Below, piece by piece: positions 39,352-51,017 of a stretch of DNA of 64,000 bases. A model generated the notes under the pieces. That model did not search any database and was not told where the DNA came from. It saw only the letters and a program-made list of their open reading frames with translations. The DNA lies in the NCBI GenBank assembly GCA_004154925.1, contig QJNS01000134.1:124001-188000 (forward strand), in the 5' to 3' direction. This stretch comes from Monosporascus cannonballus (taxonomy: Eukaryota > Ascomycota > Sordariomycetes > Xylariales). Numbering within the stretch: position 1 is the stretch's first letter; every line of letters starts with the position of its first letter. The position numbers were made by a program, and so were the translations under genes.

Positions 39352-39890
39352 TAAATAGCGCCTTGTTCTTATTGCGAACGGCGGAAATTTAAATGCAAAC
39401 TGTCCGAAAAGGATTTTTTTCGTTATTTTTCGTACGTCCGTTATTAACAGGCCAATTATGACGTTCGTAACCTTAGCCCGGAATAATTTCAGAAAATTAT
39501 TACTTAATACCGTAAGCTTAAAAAAACGTTGGAAGCCGTTATGGAGGCTAAAAAGCTTACCAAGGCTTATATTTATCGTATTTGGAAGTAGAAAAAAATA
39601 TGGTATGAAAAAATGATAAAGGCCGTGTTCCGTGGCATCGACAATTTAGAGGAACTGGAAAAGTTGGAGCGTTAAGAAAAACAGGCCGGGCCGGAGGCCG
39701 TTAAGGCTATAACGGCGGAGGCCGTTCCTTTTTTCGACTGGTCCAATCTGGAGTTCACAAACTGGTTGTTTATTAATTAGGGAACTTTTGACCTTGCCGA
39801 TTTCGGCGTTATTGGTAAAAGTTTTTTAATAGACGCTGGGCGTTAATAAGATTTTTAGCAGGTTCCCAGGTATTTTCGGAATCCGGGTGC
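39352..39890 (+). pseudogene. Opposite-strand ORF in Gy3b with zinc-cluster-like Cys motif
   Basis: A plus-strand frame, opposite to gag-pol, stays coding-like for about 180 codons. It opens with PCSYCERRKFKC (C-x2-C-x6-C). Tyr residues then occur where further Cys would fit (RYFSY, NYDV; TGC to TAC is a RIP-type change). A charged helical stretch follows (NLSPE, then YRKLKKTLEAVMEAKKL), then IWK-stop-KKIWYEKMIKAVFRGIDNL and ELEKLER, and a Trp/Phe-rich part (FDWSNLEFTNW). Internal stops are TAA/TAG and most are explained by former Gln codons. The layout recalls fungal hypothetical proteins with a Zn-binding N-terminus and coiled coil. I infer a possible regulatory or nucleic-acid-binding role, but none is shown. 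It sits between the 3' LTR and the end of pol. Confidence 0.62.
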
Positions 39891-39899
39891 TTTTTTTAT

Positions 39900-41120
39900 T
39901 TAATTAGGTACTAAGTAAGTCCGTTTTGTTTTCGCATATCGAATATTTTTTTTTATTTCGTATGTTTATTTGTTTTTTAATTCCATATCGTTTTATACCG
40001 TATATATTTTAATTATATCTGTTATTAATTCGAATAAAAAAATATAAAAAATTGGATAAAATTTAACTTTTAGTAAAAGTTTTAATTAGTAATTATTTTC
40101 TGAGATTTTCTTATCGATTTTATATGGGCCGATATATTTGAAATTAAATTTTTTGTTAGGTCGTTTTGTTTAAATGTTTTTTATGGCGAAAAAAACTATT
40201 TTCCCTTTTTCGAAAATTAATTCTTTTAATCTTTTTTGGTTGTAATATTTATTTATTTGATTTCGTACGAATTCTAGTTTTGTTTTTATTTGTTAATGCA
40301 ACTGTCGTAATTATTCTAACGTAAGAATTACTTTAATATTGATTGGACCGTCGTTACGCGTTTCCATATAAACTTTTGAAATAAAACCAAAATTTGCGTT
40401 CGTAAGTATTACCTTAATGCTTTCGTAATAATTAATATTGTAAGTTAGCTGAATAATCGGTAACTTTTTAACCTAATTATTCTGTTCGTAATTAATATAA
40501 TATCGTAAATAAGTTTTTAAGGTATAATTTGTTCGTTTTATTTATTTATTTGTTTAAAGTTTAAATATGCTGGATAATTTGTGATTTAAGCCGATTTGCG
40601 TTATTAGGCCTTGCCAAAATTTTAATGCAAATATCGATCCTTTATTTAATATGATTTCTATTAATAATCCGTATATGTTGAAAATATATTTGAAAAAAAT
40701 ATATGCCAGCTGTTTGGCGTTTGTATTCTTATGGTATGGTAAAAAATAAGAAAATTTTGTGAATCGGTCGACGATTACGAAAATGTTATCGTAATGTATT
40801 TCTATAATTGGATTTTTTGATATAAGAAGTTTAATAATAAAATCGAATGTAATTAAATACCATAGTTATTTTGCGATTGGTAATAGCTGTAGTTTTTCGT
40901 ATAGTTTGTATCGTCGAGCCTTTACTTTGGCGTAAATATTATATTGCCGTATAACTTTTCGTATCGTTAATTTTATTTTAGGAAAGGAATATATACGTTA
41001 AAGTCGTTTTAAGGTTTTGTAAATCTTTGGATATTTATGTAATTAATATTCGTATTTTTTCGTACTAGATCCTTTTGGTATTTTTCTGGAATTTATATTT
41101 TGTTCGTTTTTTGGTTTTTT
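39900..41120 (-). pseudogene. Gy3b integrase remnant with GPY-type C-terminal module
   Basis: Reading right to left, about 40960-40660 gives 'FDFIIKL', 'YDNIFVIVDRFTKFSYFLPY' and 'NKGSIFALKFWQGLITQIGL', followed by 'NYTLKTYLRYYINYEQNN'. These are landmarks of a Ty3/Gypsy integrase core. The first Asp is kept (LDFI), the second is Asn (LNKGS for SDRGS), and the QTDGQTE segment reads TNK-stop-IK, so Glu is lost as well. The C-terminal module at about 40270-40100 reads 'KRPNKKF', 'YIGPYKI' and 'KKISENNY'. No chromodomain is visible after it. The copy is inactive. Confidence 0.88.
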
Positions 41121-41149
41121 GGGAGATTATCGTTATATTGTTAAATTTT

Positions 41150-42720
41150 CTGGTACATATCGCAAGGTATTGCCCGAATCGTCGCAATCTGTCGTAAGCG
41201 TAAATATCTTTTTATAATGATATTAAAAATTATATAATTAATTTTAACCAATTTTTTTCGAGGTTTGGTTATTTGCTTAAAGTATTTGTTTTATTGTTTT
41301 CTGATTTTTTTTGTGAATAATAACGAAGTCGAAATTTGCCAATTTTTTTACGTATTTTAATTATCGTCCTGTAAGTTTTCTGGTTGTGGTAAATCGGGTA
41401 AGATTTTGATGATCCGTATAAACCTTAACCTGGTGCAAACTTCCTTTTAGAAAGTGCCTAAATTCCCGAAATGCTATAATAATGGCCATAAATTCCTTAT
41501 TTGGAATGCCATAATTAAATTTGGTTCCTTTTAATTTATACGAAAAAAATGTAATAAGGTATAATTTGCTTTAATTATTTCGTTATCCGATTATTACGTT
41601 TAACGCGTAATCCGAAATATCGGTTTTTAGCTTAACGGGGCGGTTTGGATCATATATAATTAATATTGGTTCCTTAATAATTGCATTTTTGATAGCCTGA
41701 AATGCTTTTTCCGTATTTGGCGTCCATTTAAATTCCTTTTTTTTCTTCATGAGATTTATTAGGGGTATAATTATTTTGCTAAAGTTTCGAATAAATTTCT
41801 TGTAGTAATTAGCAAATTTAAAGAATGCCTGTATTTTTTTAATTATTATTAACGTTTGTTATTTTGTAACTGCAGCGATTTTCTTAGGGTTTATCTTAAT
41901 GTGTTCTGGGGTAATAATATATTCCAAATATTCCATTTCCTATATATGGAATTAATTTTTTTCCGCGTTAACAAGTAGTTTTGCGTTTTATAAAGCTTAA
42001 AGAATTTTATGAACGTATTCTGCGTATGTTTTTTTTGTTTTTAAGAAAATGAGAATGTCGTCGAAATAGCAAATAACAAAAATATCGAGGTATTTTCGTA
42101 GTACGTAGTTAATTATTTGCTGAAAAGTTATTAGTACGTTCGTAAATCCTATTAATGTAACCAAATATTTAAATAATCCGTATTTCGTTCTGAAAGTTAT
42201 TTTTTATTCGTATCTTTTTTTAATCTTAATAAGGTTATATTTATTTTTAAGATTTAATGCTATAAACCATTTAATTTCGTAAAATTAATTTTTCATTTTT
42301 GTAATTAGGGATAATAATATTCGATTTTTAATTATAATATTATTTAATTATTAATAATTAACCATAAGTCGTAATTTTTCGTTTTTTTTCAATATAAAGA
42401 ATATTGGATATCCTGCTGGTAATTTCGAAAATCGAATCCATTTTTATAGCCGATTTTTCAAGTATTCTTTAAGAATGCGTAATTCGTTTTTATTAAGGTT
42501 GTAAATAGGGTAAAACCTTATCGAAGATTTTTCTTTAAGGATTATTTTATGATTTTATTTGCTATGTTTTAGTAGCTTTATATCGAGCTTTTTCCTAAAA
42601 AGCTGCTTATATTTGTAATACTGTAATAGTATATTGGTTAAATTCTTTGATTTTTTGGGCTGCTATTTTTATTATTCTAAATCGTTATTTAGTTACCTTA
42701 ATTTCGTTTTGATAATAGTA
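41150..42720 (-). pseudogene. Gy3b reverse transcriptase and RNase H remnant
   Basis: This is the clearest pol stretch in the window. From about 42250 leftward it reads 'FRTKYGLFKYLV', 'FTNVLITFQQIINYVL', the loop 'ICYFDDILIF' (both catalytic Asp intact), 'EYVHKIL', 'MEYLEYIITPEHIKINPKK', 'IQAFFKFANYYKKFIRNFSK', 'EFKWTPNTEKAFQAIKNAI' and 'LKTDISDYALNVIIG' at the start of RNase H. The order and spacing are those of Ty3/Gypsy. Upstream, 42470-42700 carries the N-terminal RT region ('LPYLQP', 'AIKMDSIF'). A few stops and frame changes inactivate it. Confidence 0.92.
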
Positions 42721-42879
42721 ACGATACGTCGTATTTTTCTTTGATGCCCGTTTTCTTTTTTGTATTTTGTTCCTTTAAGTAGTAAAGTATTTGTCGTATT
42801 TTTATGTTTGTATTTGTTATTATTATTAATTAAATGTTAAAATCTTAATTCTTTTTTTTGTTTGCTAATGGGGTATAAG

Positions 42880-43230
42880 GCAAACCTTACCTGGCTAATC
42901 CCGTTATTAATTAAGATTCCGTACTGGCGTATTTATGGTAATCCTAAGATTATATCGTAATTTTCGAATAAAACGATATCGAAATTAATTATCTGGTATT
43001 ATCCTTGGACAAAAATCTCGAAGTAATTAATTTCGCGTATAATTTTTCCGTTATCGTAAGCGAATTCCTAACTTTCGGCATTCGTTGCTATATAGAGTTT
43101 TAACTTATATTTCCATAGCAGTTTAAGCTTATTGATTATATCCGGTGTAATATAATTTCCGCCCAAAGCTCCGTAATTTATTATTACGGTATACCAGTAC
43201 GTTCCGATTCGTATTTTTAAGGTAATAAGG
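42880..43230 (-). pseudogene. Gy3b aspartic protease remnant
   Basis: On the minus strand the stretch reads 'INYGALGGNYI', where retropepsins have IDSGA...; the catalytic Asp codon is now Asn and the Ser codon Tyr. It continues with 'INKLKL', 'FDIVLFENYDIILGLP' and 'QYGILINN'. The DIILGxPWL motif is the usual second landmark of retrotransposon proteases. It would have cut the Gag-Pol polyprotein inside the particle. It lies between gag and RT as expected. Confidence 0.82.
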
Positions 43231-44199
43231 TCGTTAACGTTTCTTATTATTGCGTTTAAAGCCTTTTTTGGAAATTTCTTTTAATTCCTTTAGGTCTTAT
43301 TATCTTGCGGCTTTTTTATAAGTAACCTTTTTTTTTAATTCCTATTCGAATCTGTCGAACTTTACTTATGTTTTTTCGTTCAGTACGTTAAGTTGCTGTA
43401 TTTATCGCTGTTGTCGGCATACTGTTTCTTTAAGCCGTATTAGCTGTTCCTCGTTTTTTTATAGTTTTTTTTCTTATCGAGTAAATTATTTTTTCATATT
43501 TGCGACTACATCCCATTATGCGTTATTTTAGCTGTCGTTCTAGAGATTTCCTATAAACTAACGTATTTTTTCCTTAATGGCCGTTTTTTCGTAAGGATTT
43601 ATAATAAATATTAATTGAAAATAAAAATCCGTAATAATTTTTTAATAATATTTTTTTACCGTACGTTGGATTAATTCCTTTTTCGTTTGGTAATTGCACC
43701 ATCCATAATGATAAAAGGGGTTTTTCTGCGGGCATTATTTTTTTTAAGCTAGCTTTTTGTTTCGGCCAATTATTAGATATCTCCTGGGGCTATGGTTCGA
43801 AGCTGTTAATACCATTGTTCGTCGTTTTTGTTATGCCCGGTACGGTTAAAAAAGTTAAATCCCTTATAGTATATTCGGGTAATTCGTACGTAAATATATT
43901 ATTTTTATTTTTCATGGTCGGGATATTCTCGTCGTCGACAGTATATGGCGTATATTTTGCCATATCGATCGGACGTTTTAGGGCAAAGTTTTTCTGTCTA
44001 ATTCCGGTACTTATGTAATTATTTTTGTAATGCTTTTTGTTGTACTTGCGTTATTTATTAAGCTAGTTTTTTGGCTTTTCGCATTTTGCGTCGGATTTTT
44101 TATTATGATGGTCCTTGTTGAACTTTTTGCTGGGGACCTGATACATATTTGGCTTAAATTATGTTAATGGCCTTGCTGTCGTTTCCTTAGTTATTCCTG

Positions 44200-45150
44200 G
44201 ACTGTCCTTCCGGTATAGGGGTTTAATTATTTTGTCGTGGCTTTTTGGGTTTTTTGCATTTATAGGCCTTATGTCCTATTTTGCCGCAATTAAAGCATTT
44301 AATCTGGTTCCAATCCTATTTGTGGGTAACGCCGAATTCCATAAGTTCTGGCATTATTCCATAAGAAATAAAAGGTGCGTTTCGTTTTTTTCCTTAGTTG
44401 GATTTGTTATATTCCGAACATAAGGTATATTATCTCTTTTTTTCCTATCGTCTTTCAAATTATCGGTTATCAATTTTAATTACTTTTGTAATGTACCGGT
44501 CCAAGGTAATTAATCGTTTAATCCAAATAATTTTATCTTTTATATTATCTTTTAATTTTTTGTAAAATATGTTAATAAGGGCGTTAGCTTTGTTATTTTC
44601 CCATCCGGCCTTGGCCGCAAAACTTTTGAAGGTTACGGCGTACTTAGATGCAGGTTCTCTTTATTAGAATTATAAAAATTATTAAGCCGTTAATCGTTTT
44701 TTATCCGGATTGCCGAAATTATCGCACATTTTGTTTTCGAAATTAGTATAAGTTAAAAAAATCTTATTAATAAAGTTTTCCTTATTTACTTTTTTTATTT
44801 CTAAAAAGTTTTTTATAATAGGCTTAAACCAATTAACCGCATTTCTTATCAGGCATATTTTTATTATTAGGACCATATCCGCTAGGTCGCTAAGGTTTAA
44901 AAAACGAAGGTAAATTTGTACTTAAGTTAAAAAAGTTTAAAGGTTATTTTTTTCATCATAAGGTTTTAGCTTCTTTAACTTTATACGGGCAAAAAAGGGT
45001 TAAGTAAATAACGTAGCCCTAAATTATCAGACTTTTTTTTTTCCAGCTCTCGAACTCGAGTCTAAAGCTACTAAATAAGGGTTTCCTAAGTGCTAGTCGA
45101 TATTTTGACAGTGTTAAATATTGCTCAGAATTTAACGGTATTATTAAATA
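44200..45150 (-). pseudogene. Gy3b gag remnant with capsid-like domain and CCHC zinc knuckle
   Basis: The open minus-strand stretch 44876-44682 reads 'AVNWFKPIIKNFLE', 'FTYTNFE'-like sequence and 'FGNPDKKR', which is the Retrotrans_gag pattern (xxWFxPxxxxxLE...FxxF...FGDPDE). Further left, at 44297-44256, an intact zinc knuckle CFNCGKIGHKAYKC (C-x2-C-x4-H-x4-C) is followed by Lys-rich sequence. Gag would bind the element RNA and build the particle. The plus-strand open stretches at 43815-44018 and 44232-44423 are reverse readings of this region. Confidence 0.88.
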
Positions 45151-45163
45151 AAAGCTTATAACG

Positions 45164-45554
45164 TATGACGGCTTAGCGGTTTAACCAATTATTAGACCTT
45201 AAGTCGACGGATTTATATTAATAAAAGTATTATAAGAATTTAAATAATAAATATAATAACTTATTATATTTCGTAATATTAAGGATATTTTAAATAATAA
45301 ATTATTATTATAAATTAATATTATGTAAATTATGGAAATAATAATTATTTTATATCTTTGTTCTGTCTTTTTATAATCTTAAGATTCGCTGGGTTCGCTA
45401 GCGATCCTCGCGATCCAGGACTTGTTGGACTCGCCAGCGATCCTCGCGATCCAGGACTTGCTGGACTCGCCAGCGATCCTCAGGATCACGTGATCTGGGG
45501 CGTCTCCACTCCTCTTGACCGTTTCTGGTTGTGCTAAGTGGCTGGGCCATGACA
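45164..45554 (-). repeat. Gy3b 5' LTR, 391 bp
   Basis: In the element's direction it begins TGTCATGGCCCAGCCACTTA and ends GCCGTCATA (CA mutated to TA). The outer half is GC-balanced and scarcely mutated, and the inner half is AT-rich. It contains CACGTGAT and three 36-bp tandem units. The Gy3a LTR has the same architecture (GAAACGGTC, CACTTAG, TCACGTGA, then 36-bp repeats). Confidence 0.85.
45391..45498. repeat. Three tandem 36-bp repeats in the Gy3b LTR
   Basis: The units are 45391-45426, 45427-45462 and 45463-45498. Each contains CGATCCTCGCGATCCAGG or a variant, and the third diverges at its end into GGATCACGTGATCTGG. Such arrays near the LTR start may act as enhancer or protein-binding sites; that is inference. 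Confidence 0.8.
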
Positions 45555-45559
45555 TTAAA

Positions 45560-48500
45560 ATACGTTTGGAATTTTTACGTATTATATTTAATAAGTTCGT
45601 TTTTTTATTTAATTAAGTATTTACGTTATTTAAGATTATTTCGATAAATAACGGTGTTTTTTGTTATTTATTTCTTTGTTTTTAAATAAATTTAGCAATG
45701 TTATTTAAATATTATCTGGTCTTTAATTATATTACGCTTTTAATAAAAATATCGAAAATGTACTTTGGATTTGTTAATATTTAATGAAAAGAATTATTCT
45801 ATAAATTTAAAACTTTATTAGTTTTTTAATTATAATTCGAATATAAATAAATATAAATTTGTTATTTTTAAATTTATATTTTTAATTTATAAATCTATTC
45901 ATTACTTTAATTAAAGGTTTATAGATATGTAATGGTAATTATAATAGTTTTTTAAATTGCGGTTATTCTTTTCGTAATATTTGTATATTATTCGATAAAT
46001 ATTGTTAGTTTTTTAAGGCTTTCTTCTACTTGTTGTATTTATTTTTTAAAAATTTAAAGCAAATATTTTATTATTTTTAAGTAATATCTGTATAACTTTT
46101 CGAACGAAAGAAAGCCGGTAAATATATTTCGAACGTTATTATATACCAATTCTATATTTTTTAATGATTCTATTTACTTATTTTATTATTTATTAATATA
46201 ATTACACAAATAATATTTGAAAATTTAATAAATAGGTTTTACTTAATCATCGATTTTCAAATAATAAATAATCGAAATTTGCCGTTTTATATTTATTTTT
46301 TGAAAGACTTTTTTTTAAAATTAATTTATAAATAAATCATTTCTATAATTAATAATTCTAATCAACGTATCGAATTTATATTTTACTTTATTCTAAAATA
46401 ATTAGGTTAATTTGATTACGCTTAAAATTTTAACCGTAAAAATAAATAAGTTTAATTTTATAAAATCGTTAACGTTTGTTACGATAACGGTATATCTTAA
46501 CCTGTCTAAGTTTAAACTTTTAAAAAGTTTTATAATAAAATTTAATAAGTTTTTTAAAAAGATTATTTAAATTATTTATGATGTAATTTTATTATACTTT
46601 AATAATTTAAATATTATGTGGTATATTTTCGAATATAATAGGTTATATTGTTTTAATAAAAGTTTTTAGCTATTAATCTTAACGTACGCATATATTACAT
46701 ATATTTTATTTTGAGGTTATTATAATATTAATTTTTTAATTGATTTTATCAAACCTTTAATTCAAGACTTACGAATTTATATTAATAGTATAAAATGTTA
46801 TTTAAGGTTAAAAATATTTTCCCTTTATTTCGGCTTAATATTTAATATTTTGTATTAACTTTGTAATATTTAAGCTTTTAATTTAAAATTTTCGAAATTA
46901 GTTATAAAAGTATTGGAAATGTTTAATTATAATATTATTTTATTTTTAGATATTATTTTTATTAATGGACATAAAACGTATTAATTATGAACAATAATTT
47001 TAATAGTAATTTTATTTCTACAGATTTTTGGAAATCTAATTATAATATAATCGTAATTTTCGGTTATTATTAGTTAATTATTAATGGTATTATTATTACG
47101 ATTTATATTTATAATATTATACATAAATAATAAATTTTAAAAAAAATATAGTTTTTTATTGTTGTTTTTGAAAGGTTTTTGCCATTATCTAATAAAAGCT
47201 TTTTCTTTGTTTTATACGGGTAATAATTATTTAAACTTTTATTATCAGGAATCTATTTGGAAATTAAACGTCAAATAAGTTTTATGCTATTTTTACGAAA
47301 TATTCTATTTTTTTATAATATTTTAAATCGCGCTATATATTTGTAATTAATATCTGCATATTTTTCAATAAATTGTTCGTAAGTTTTCGTGTGTTTAATA
47401 ATATTAACACTATATTTCCCTTTGCTTTTTTTACATATATATTAAATAGTTAAATAATCTTTTTGCTAAATTAATAACGCTCGGTGAATATTAGATTTTA
47501 AAATAGAATTAAGAAAAACGATACATTTAGTAAGTAGAATTTTCTCTAAAATTATATATTAATATATTTATGATATTCTTTAATATTATATGACCGTTAC
47601 ATAGTAGAAAATACATTTTGCGTTTTTAAAAATATTAACGTTAATATTTGAAATCTTTTTATTATCGTTAGAAATTTTATTATATTATAATTTATTTTTT
47701 TCAGCAAAGGTATATTTTCGTAGTTAAAATATAATGAAGAGTTAATACTTTTTCTATTTTTGTAATAATGTTTTTAATATAAATTTTATTAAAATGTTTA
47801 TTTTAATTCCAATGTTTTTGAAACTATTTTAATATTGGAAAACAATTCTAAATGAAAAGACATTTTTTCATATATGAAATAATTTCTTTTATTTTTCCCG
47901 ATTAATAGAAACTTATTTTTCTACTTTGGTATCATATTCCATTAATAATTTAATAATAAGTTTAATAATATACAAATAATAAAAGATAAATTTCAAATAT
48001 AAATTTGTAAATTTTAAAAACTTTACAAAATATTAATAGATTTCTATTTTAATTACGTTTTAATAATCTGGATATATAGATAATATATTTTTAATTTATC
48101 AATAATAAGCACGGAGCTTAATAAATACTTTTGTTTAAAAAAGATTTACATTTAAATTTTTAATATATAATTAATTTTACAATACTCATTCGTAAATTCA
48201 TTACAAAGATTTAGTATATATTTTAAATTATTCGAATAAATAATATTATTATTTAAATATTATATATTTATATATTTATATATATTTAGGTATCTTAAAG
48301 AGAATTTTATAAATATAAATTTAAAATATAACTGCTATATTAATAAAATTAAATAAGATAAATATATATTCGAATTATTTTTAATAGCTTCGAAAAGTTA
48401 TTCTTTTATTAAATATTTCTTTACCTTTAATATAATAATGAATATTTGCAAAATTACTTTTTTAAACTATTTTGTGTACTTTGAAGCCGTTTATTATTTT

Positions 48501-50829
48501 TACAATTAAAAATAAAAACTATGGACTATTTACTAGCATTTAATTTAATTCCATATAATTATTGTATAAGCCAAAATTAATCTTCTTTGTAAATATGAAT
48601 AATATGAATACTTTTACTTCTATTTTTAAATAATATATTTATTCTATTTTTAAGCATTTTCGAGTAGATTTTTCGAATATTTTTCGTTAAGTTTTCAACA
48701 TAATATAAATTTAACCAAACGACGCTATTCTTTTTAAAATTGAATTTAATATAGATTTTACCTATATTAATTTACAAAGAATCGTTATTCTTTCGAAATA
48801 TATTTGTTAGAATCTCTTAGATATATGAAAAAAACTAGGTAAATTTCCTTTTTATTATTTTGTCAATTTTAAAATATTTAGTTTCTTAATTAAATTTATT
48901 ATCTTAACGGTATAACTTTATTTGTCGAAAAACGTTAAATTTATAATTTGTTGTCCGTTAACTTTTTATACTAATTTATGTAATATTTAATTTATAATTG
49001 TATTTAATAAAATACTTAATTTATGTATATTTAGTATAAATATTAAGGAATTAAGCATTTTTAATTATAATGTATTTTCAAATACACTTACGTAAATTTT
49101 GTTTATTTTCGTTATTATTCGTTATATTAATAAACGTTTTATAAACCCTATAATATTTAATATATATATCGTTAACGCCGATAAAATTCGAAATATCTAC
49201 GGAGAGTAATTAAAAGTTAAAGCCTTTTTATTAATTTTTTAATTGTAATATTTATTTATGTTCCGATATTTATATGCGTTTATATTACTATATCTTTCGT
49301 ATATTTTAATAAACACTTCTTTTAAAACTCAGTTTTATTACAACAATTATTTAATTACTAACGGAAATCAATTAAATATATATATTTATTTCGGCTTTTC
49401 TTTTAAAGTTTTCGTTGGAGAATTAATTTAATTTATCGTTAGATGTAATAATGTTTTATACAGTTTCTGGAAATTGATTTTCGCAAAACGGGAATAACGA
49501 ATTTTTCGTATTTTCTTTAGAATTGTAATTTACATTTTTATAACGTTTTCTTTTAATATTACAGTATTTGGATAAATTCTGATGGAAATTAAAGATATTA
49601 AAATAGGTAAATTTATTTTAATGGGAATTAAATCGACAATTATACTATTTTCGTATATAGAAACGTCCGTAATTTCTATTATTTTTATACGGTATTTTTA
49701 ATTTGTTTTTAGAATTTCTTTTAAAAAGAATTTTAAAATAAGATTGTTTATCTTTATTAATATTTTTAATAAAAAACAATACATTTTCTTTTGCTGTTTT
49801 TGAAATATTTTAATAACGTTTTTTTATTTATTAGGTTATTAATTCGTTTTAATTTAAGGTATTTCCGTAATAAGGTATTTTGTAATCATAATACTAATTT
49901 ATAAAAATAATTCAAGTTAAAATTCTTATTATTCCGGTTCTTTTTCGTACTAAAAATATTTACGAATTTTATTTTATAAATTTAAAGCTTTTCTTTAATA
50001 TAAATATTTAATAACGATTAATCGATTCGTTATTACAATTTTATAAATTATTTTCTATACTTTTAATATAAATATTAACATTTACCTAAATCTTTTAAAT
50101 AAACATTAATATGTTTTTTGTTTTTAATTTCTTTTTAATTAAAATAATTATATATAATGCGGTATAATTGTTAAATGTTCCTAAAAAATATATATATGTA
50201 TATAGCTTATAATTTAATCAATATAAATAGAAATATTTTATTTTAGTTTTTCAGCAAAAATCTTAATAATAGTTTTTACTTAATTCTTTTAATTAACGTA
50301 TCTCGAAAAGTTTTAGATAATTATAATACAGTATTTGGTTGTTATTTTTAGATCTTTATAACGATATTGTCATTAATTTATAAAACTTTACTTGTTTAAT
50401 TTATATTATCGTTTAGTATTTAACTTATTACTGTAATAATTCCGAATATTATTCGTTTTATTAACGAATAATGTTTAAAATTTAATTATTATTAAAAAAA
50501 TTCATTTTTTTATTTTAAATTCCGGAACGTAATCGTTATATTATATCCTTTTTTCGACCATTCGATTAGCGATTATCGGAATATATTTTTATTATATATA
50601 TAAAGAGATTTAAAATCCCGGTATTTGAAATCTTTTATCTGTTAAAGTTTTATCGTAAACTTTTTCGCTTAATTTTATATCGTCATCGATCTTTTATTTA
50701 TTAGGTTCCGATTAGTAATCTTTTCAACTGGTAATTTAAGTTCGTTTTACTATCGGCGAATGTTGCTTTTAGTAATTATTTTATTATTTTCTATAGTAAA
50801 AATGAAAGAAATGTACAATAATAAATAAT
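45560..50829 (-). pseudogene. Gy2c gag-pol body (integrase, RNase H, RT, gag), heavily decayed
   Basis: It picks up exactly where Gy2c broke at the Gy3b insertion. 'TTAATTAAATAAAAAAACGA' and following bases in reverse complement match Gy2b near 15420. The order to the right should be integrase, RNase H, RT, protease and gag, by colinearity with Gy2b. The frames are too damaged to quote domains. Confidence 0.6.
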
Positions 50830-51017
50830 TATAAATTAGGGTAAAATAATCTCCGACTAATTATAAAGTATATTTTAAGAAATAAGTATATTAAGTTATT
50901 TTTATCTGATATTTCCTATTAACTGCCAAATAGTAGATTTATATTAATAAGTATATCCGTAGCTAATCAATAGCTAGTCGGCTACCAGCCTTACCCAATA
51001 AATGTTATATCCTTACA
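50830..51017 (-). repeat. Gy2c 5' LTR
   Basis: In reverse complement it starts TGTAAGGATATAAC and contains 'GGCTGGTAGCCGACTAGCTA', 'ATTAATATAAATCTACTATT' and a CTCCGAC block as in the Gy2b LTR. It is about 20 bp shorter than the other Gy2 LTRs. Confidence 0.72.

Larger units (their letters stand above)
39061..45554 (-). mobile_element. Gy3b: near-complete Ty3/Gypsy retrotransposon, best preserved copy
   Basis: A perfect 5-bp duplication (TTAAA at 39056-39060 and 45555-45559) brackets the element. Its 5' LTR is at 45164-45554, followed leftward by gag with a CCHC knuckle, protease, RT/RNase H, integrase with a GPY-type C-terminus, then an opposite-strand ORF and a truncated 3' LTR. Many domains read in register over long distances with only RIP-type stops. 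It sits inside Gy2c, so it is younger than that copy. Gy3a is an older relative. Confidence 0.9.
36784..51017 (-). mobile_element. Gy2c: full-length minus-strand Gy2 retrotransposon carrying two nested insertions
   Basis: Gy2-type LTRs lie at 36784-36989 and 50830-51017. The left part (36990-38871) is the reverse complement of Gy2b about 15500-17170. The right part (45560-50829) continues with Gy2b about 15465 downward. Gy3b (39061-45554) sits exactly at that break with a TTAAA duplication, and a 148-bp insert (38880-39027) lies nearby. Flanking 5-mers are TTAGT (36779-36783) and TTATT (51018-51022), a possible target duplication with one change. The copy is strongly RIP-mutated. Confidence 0.8.

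Noticed and set aside
43815..44423. Plus-strand hydrophobic open stretches that look like membrane proteins
   Set aside because: They are reverse readings of Lys/Asn-rich gag; the zinc knuckle is read cleanly on the minus strand.
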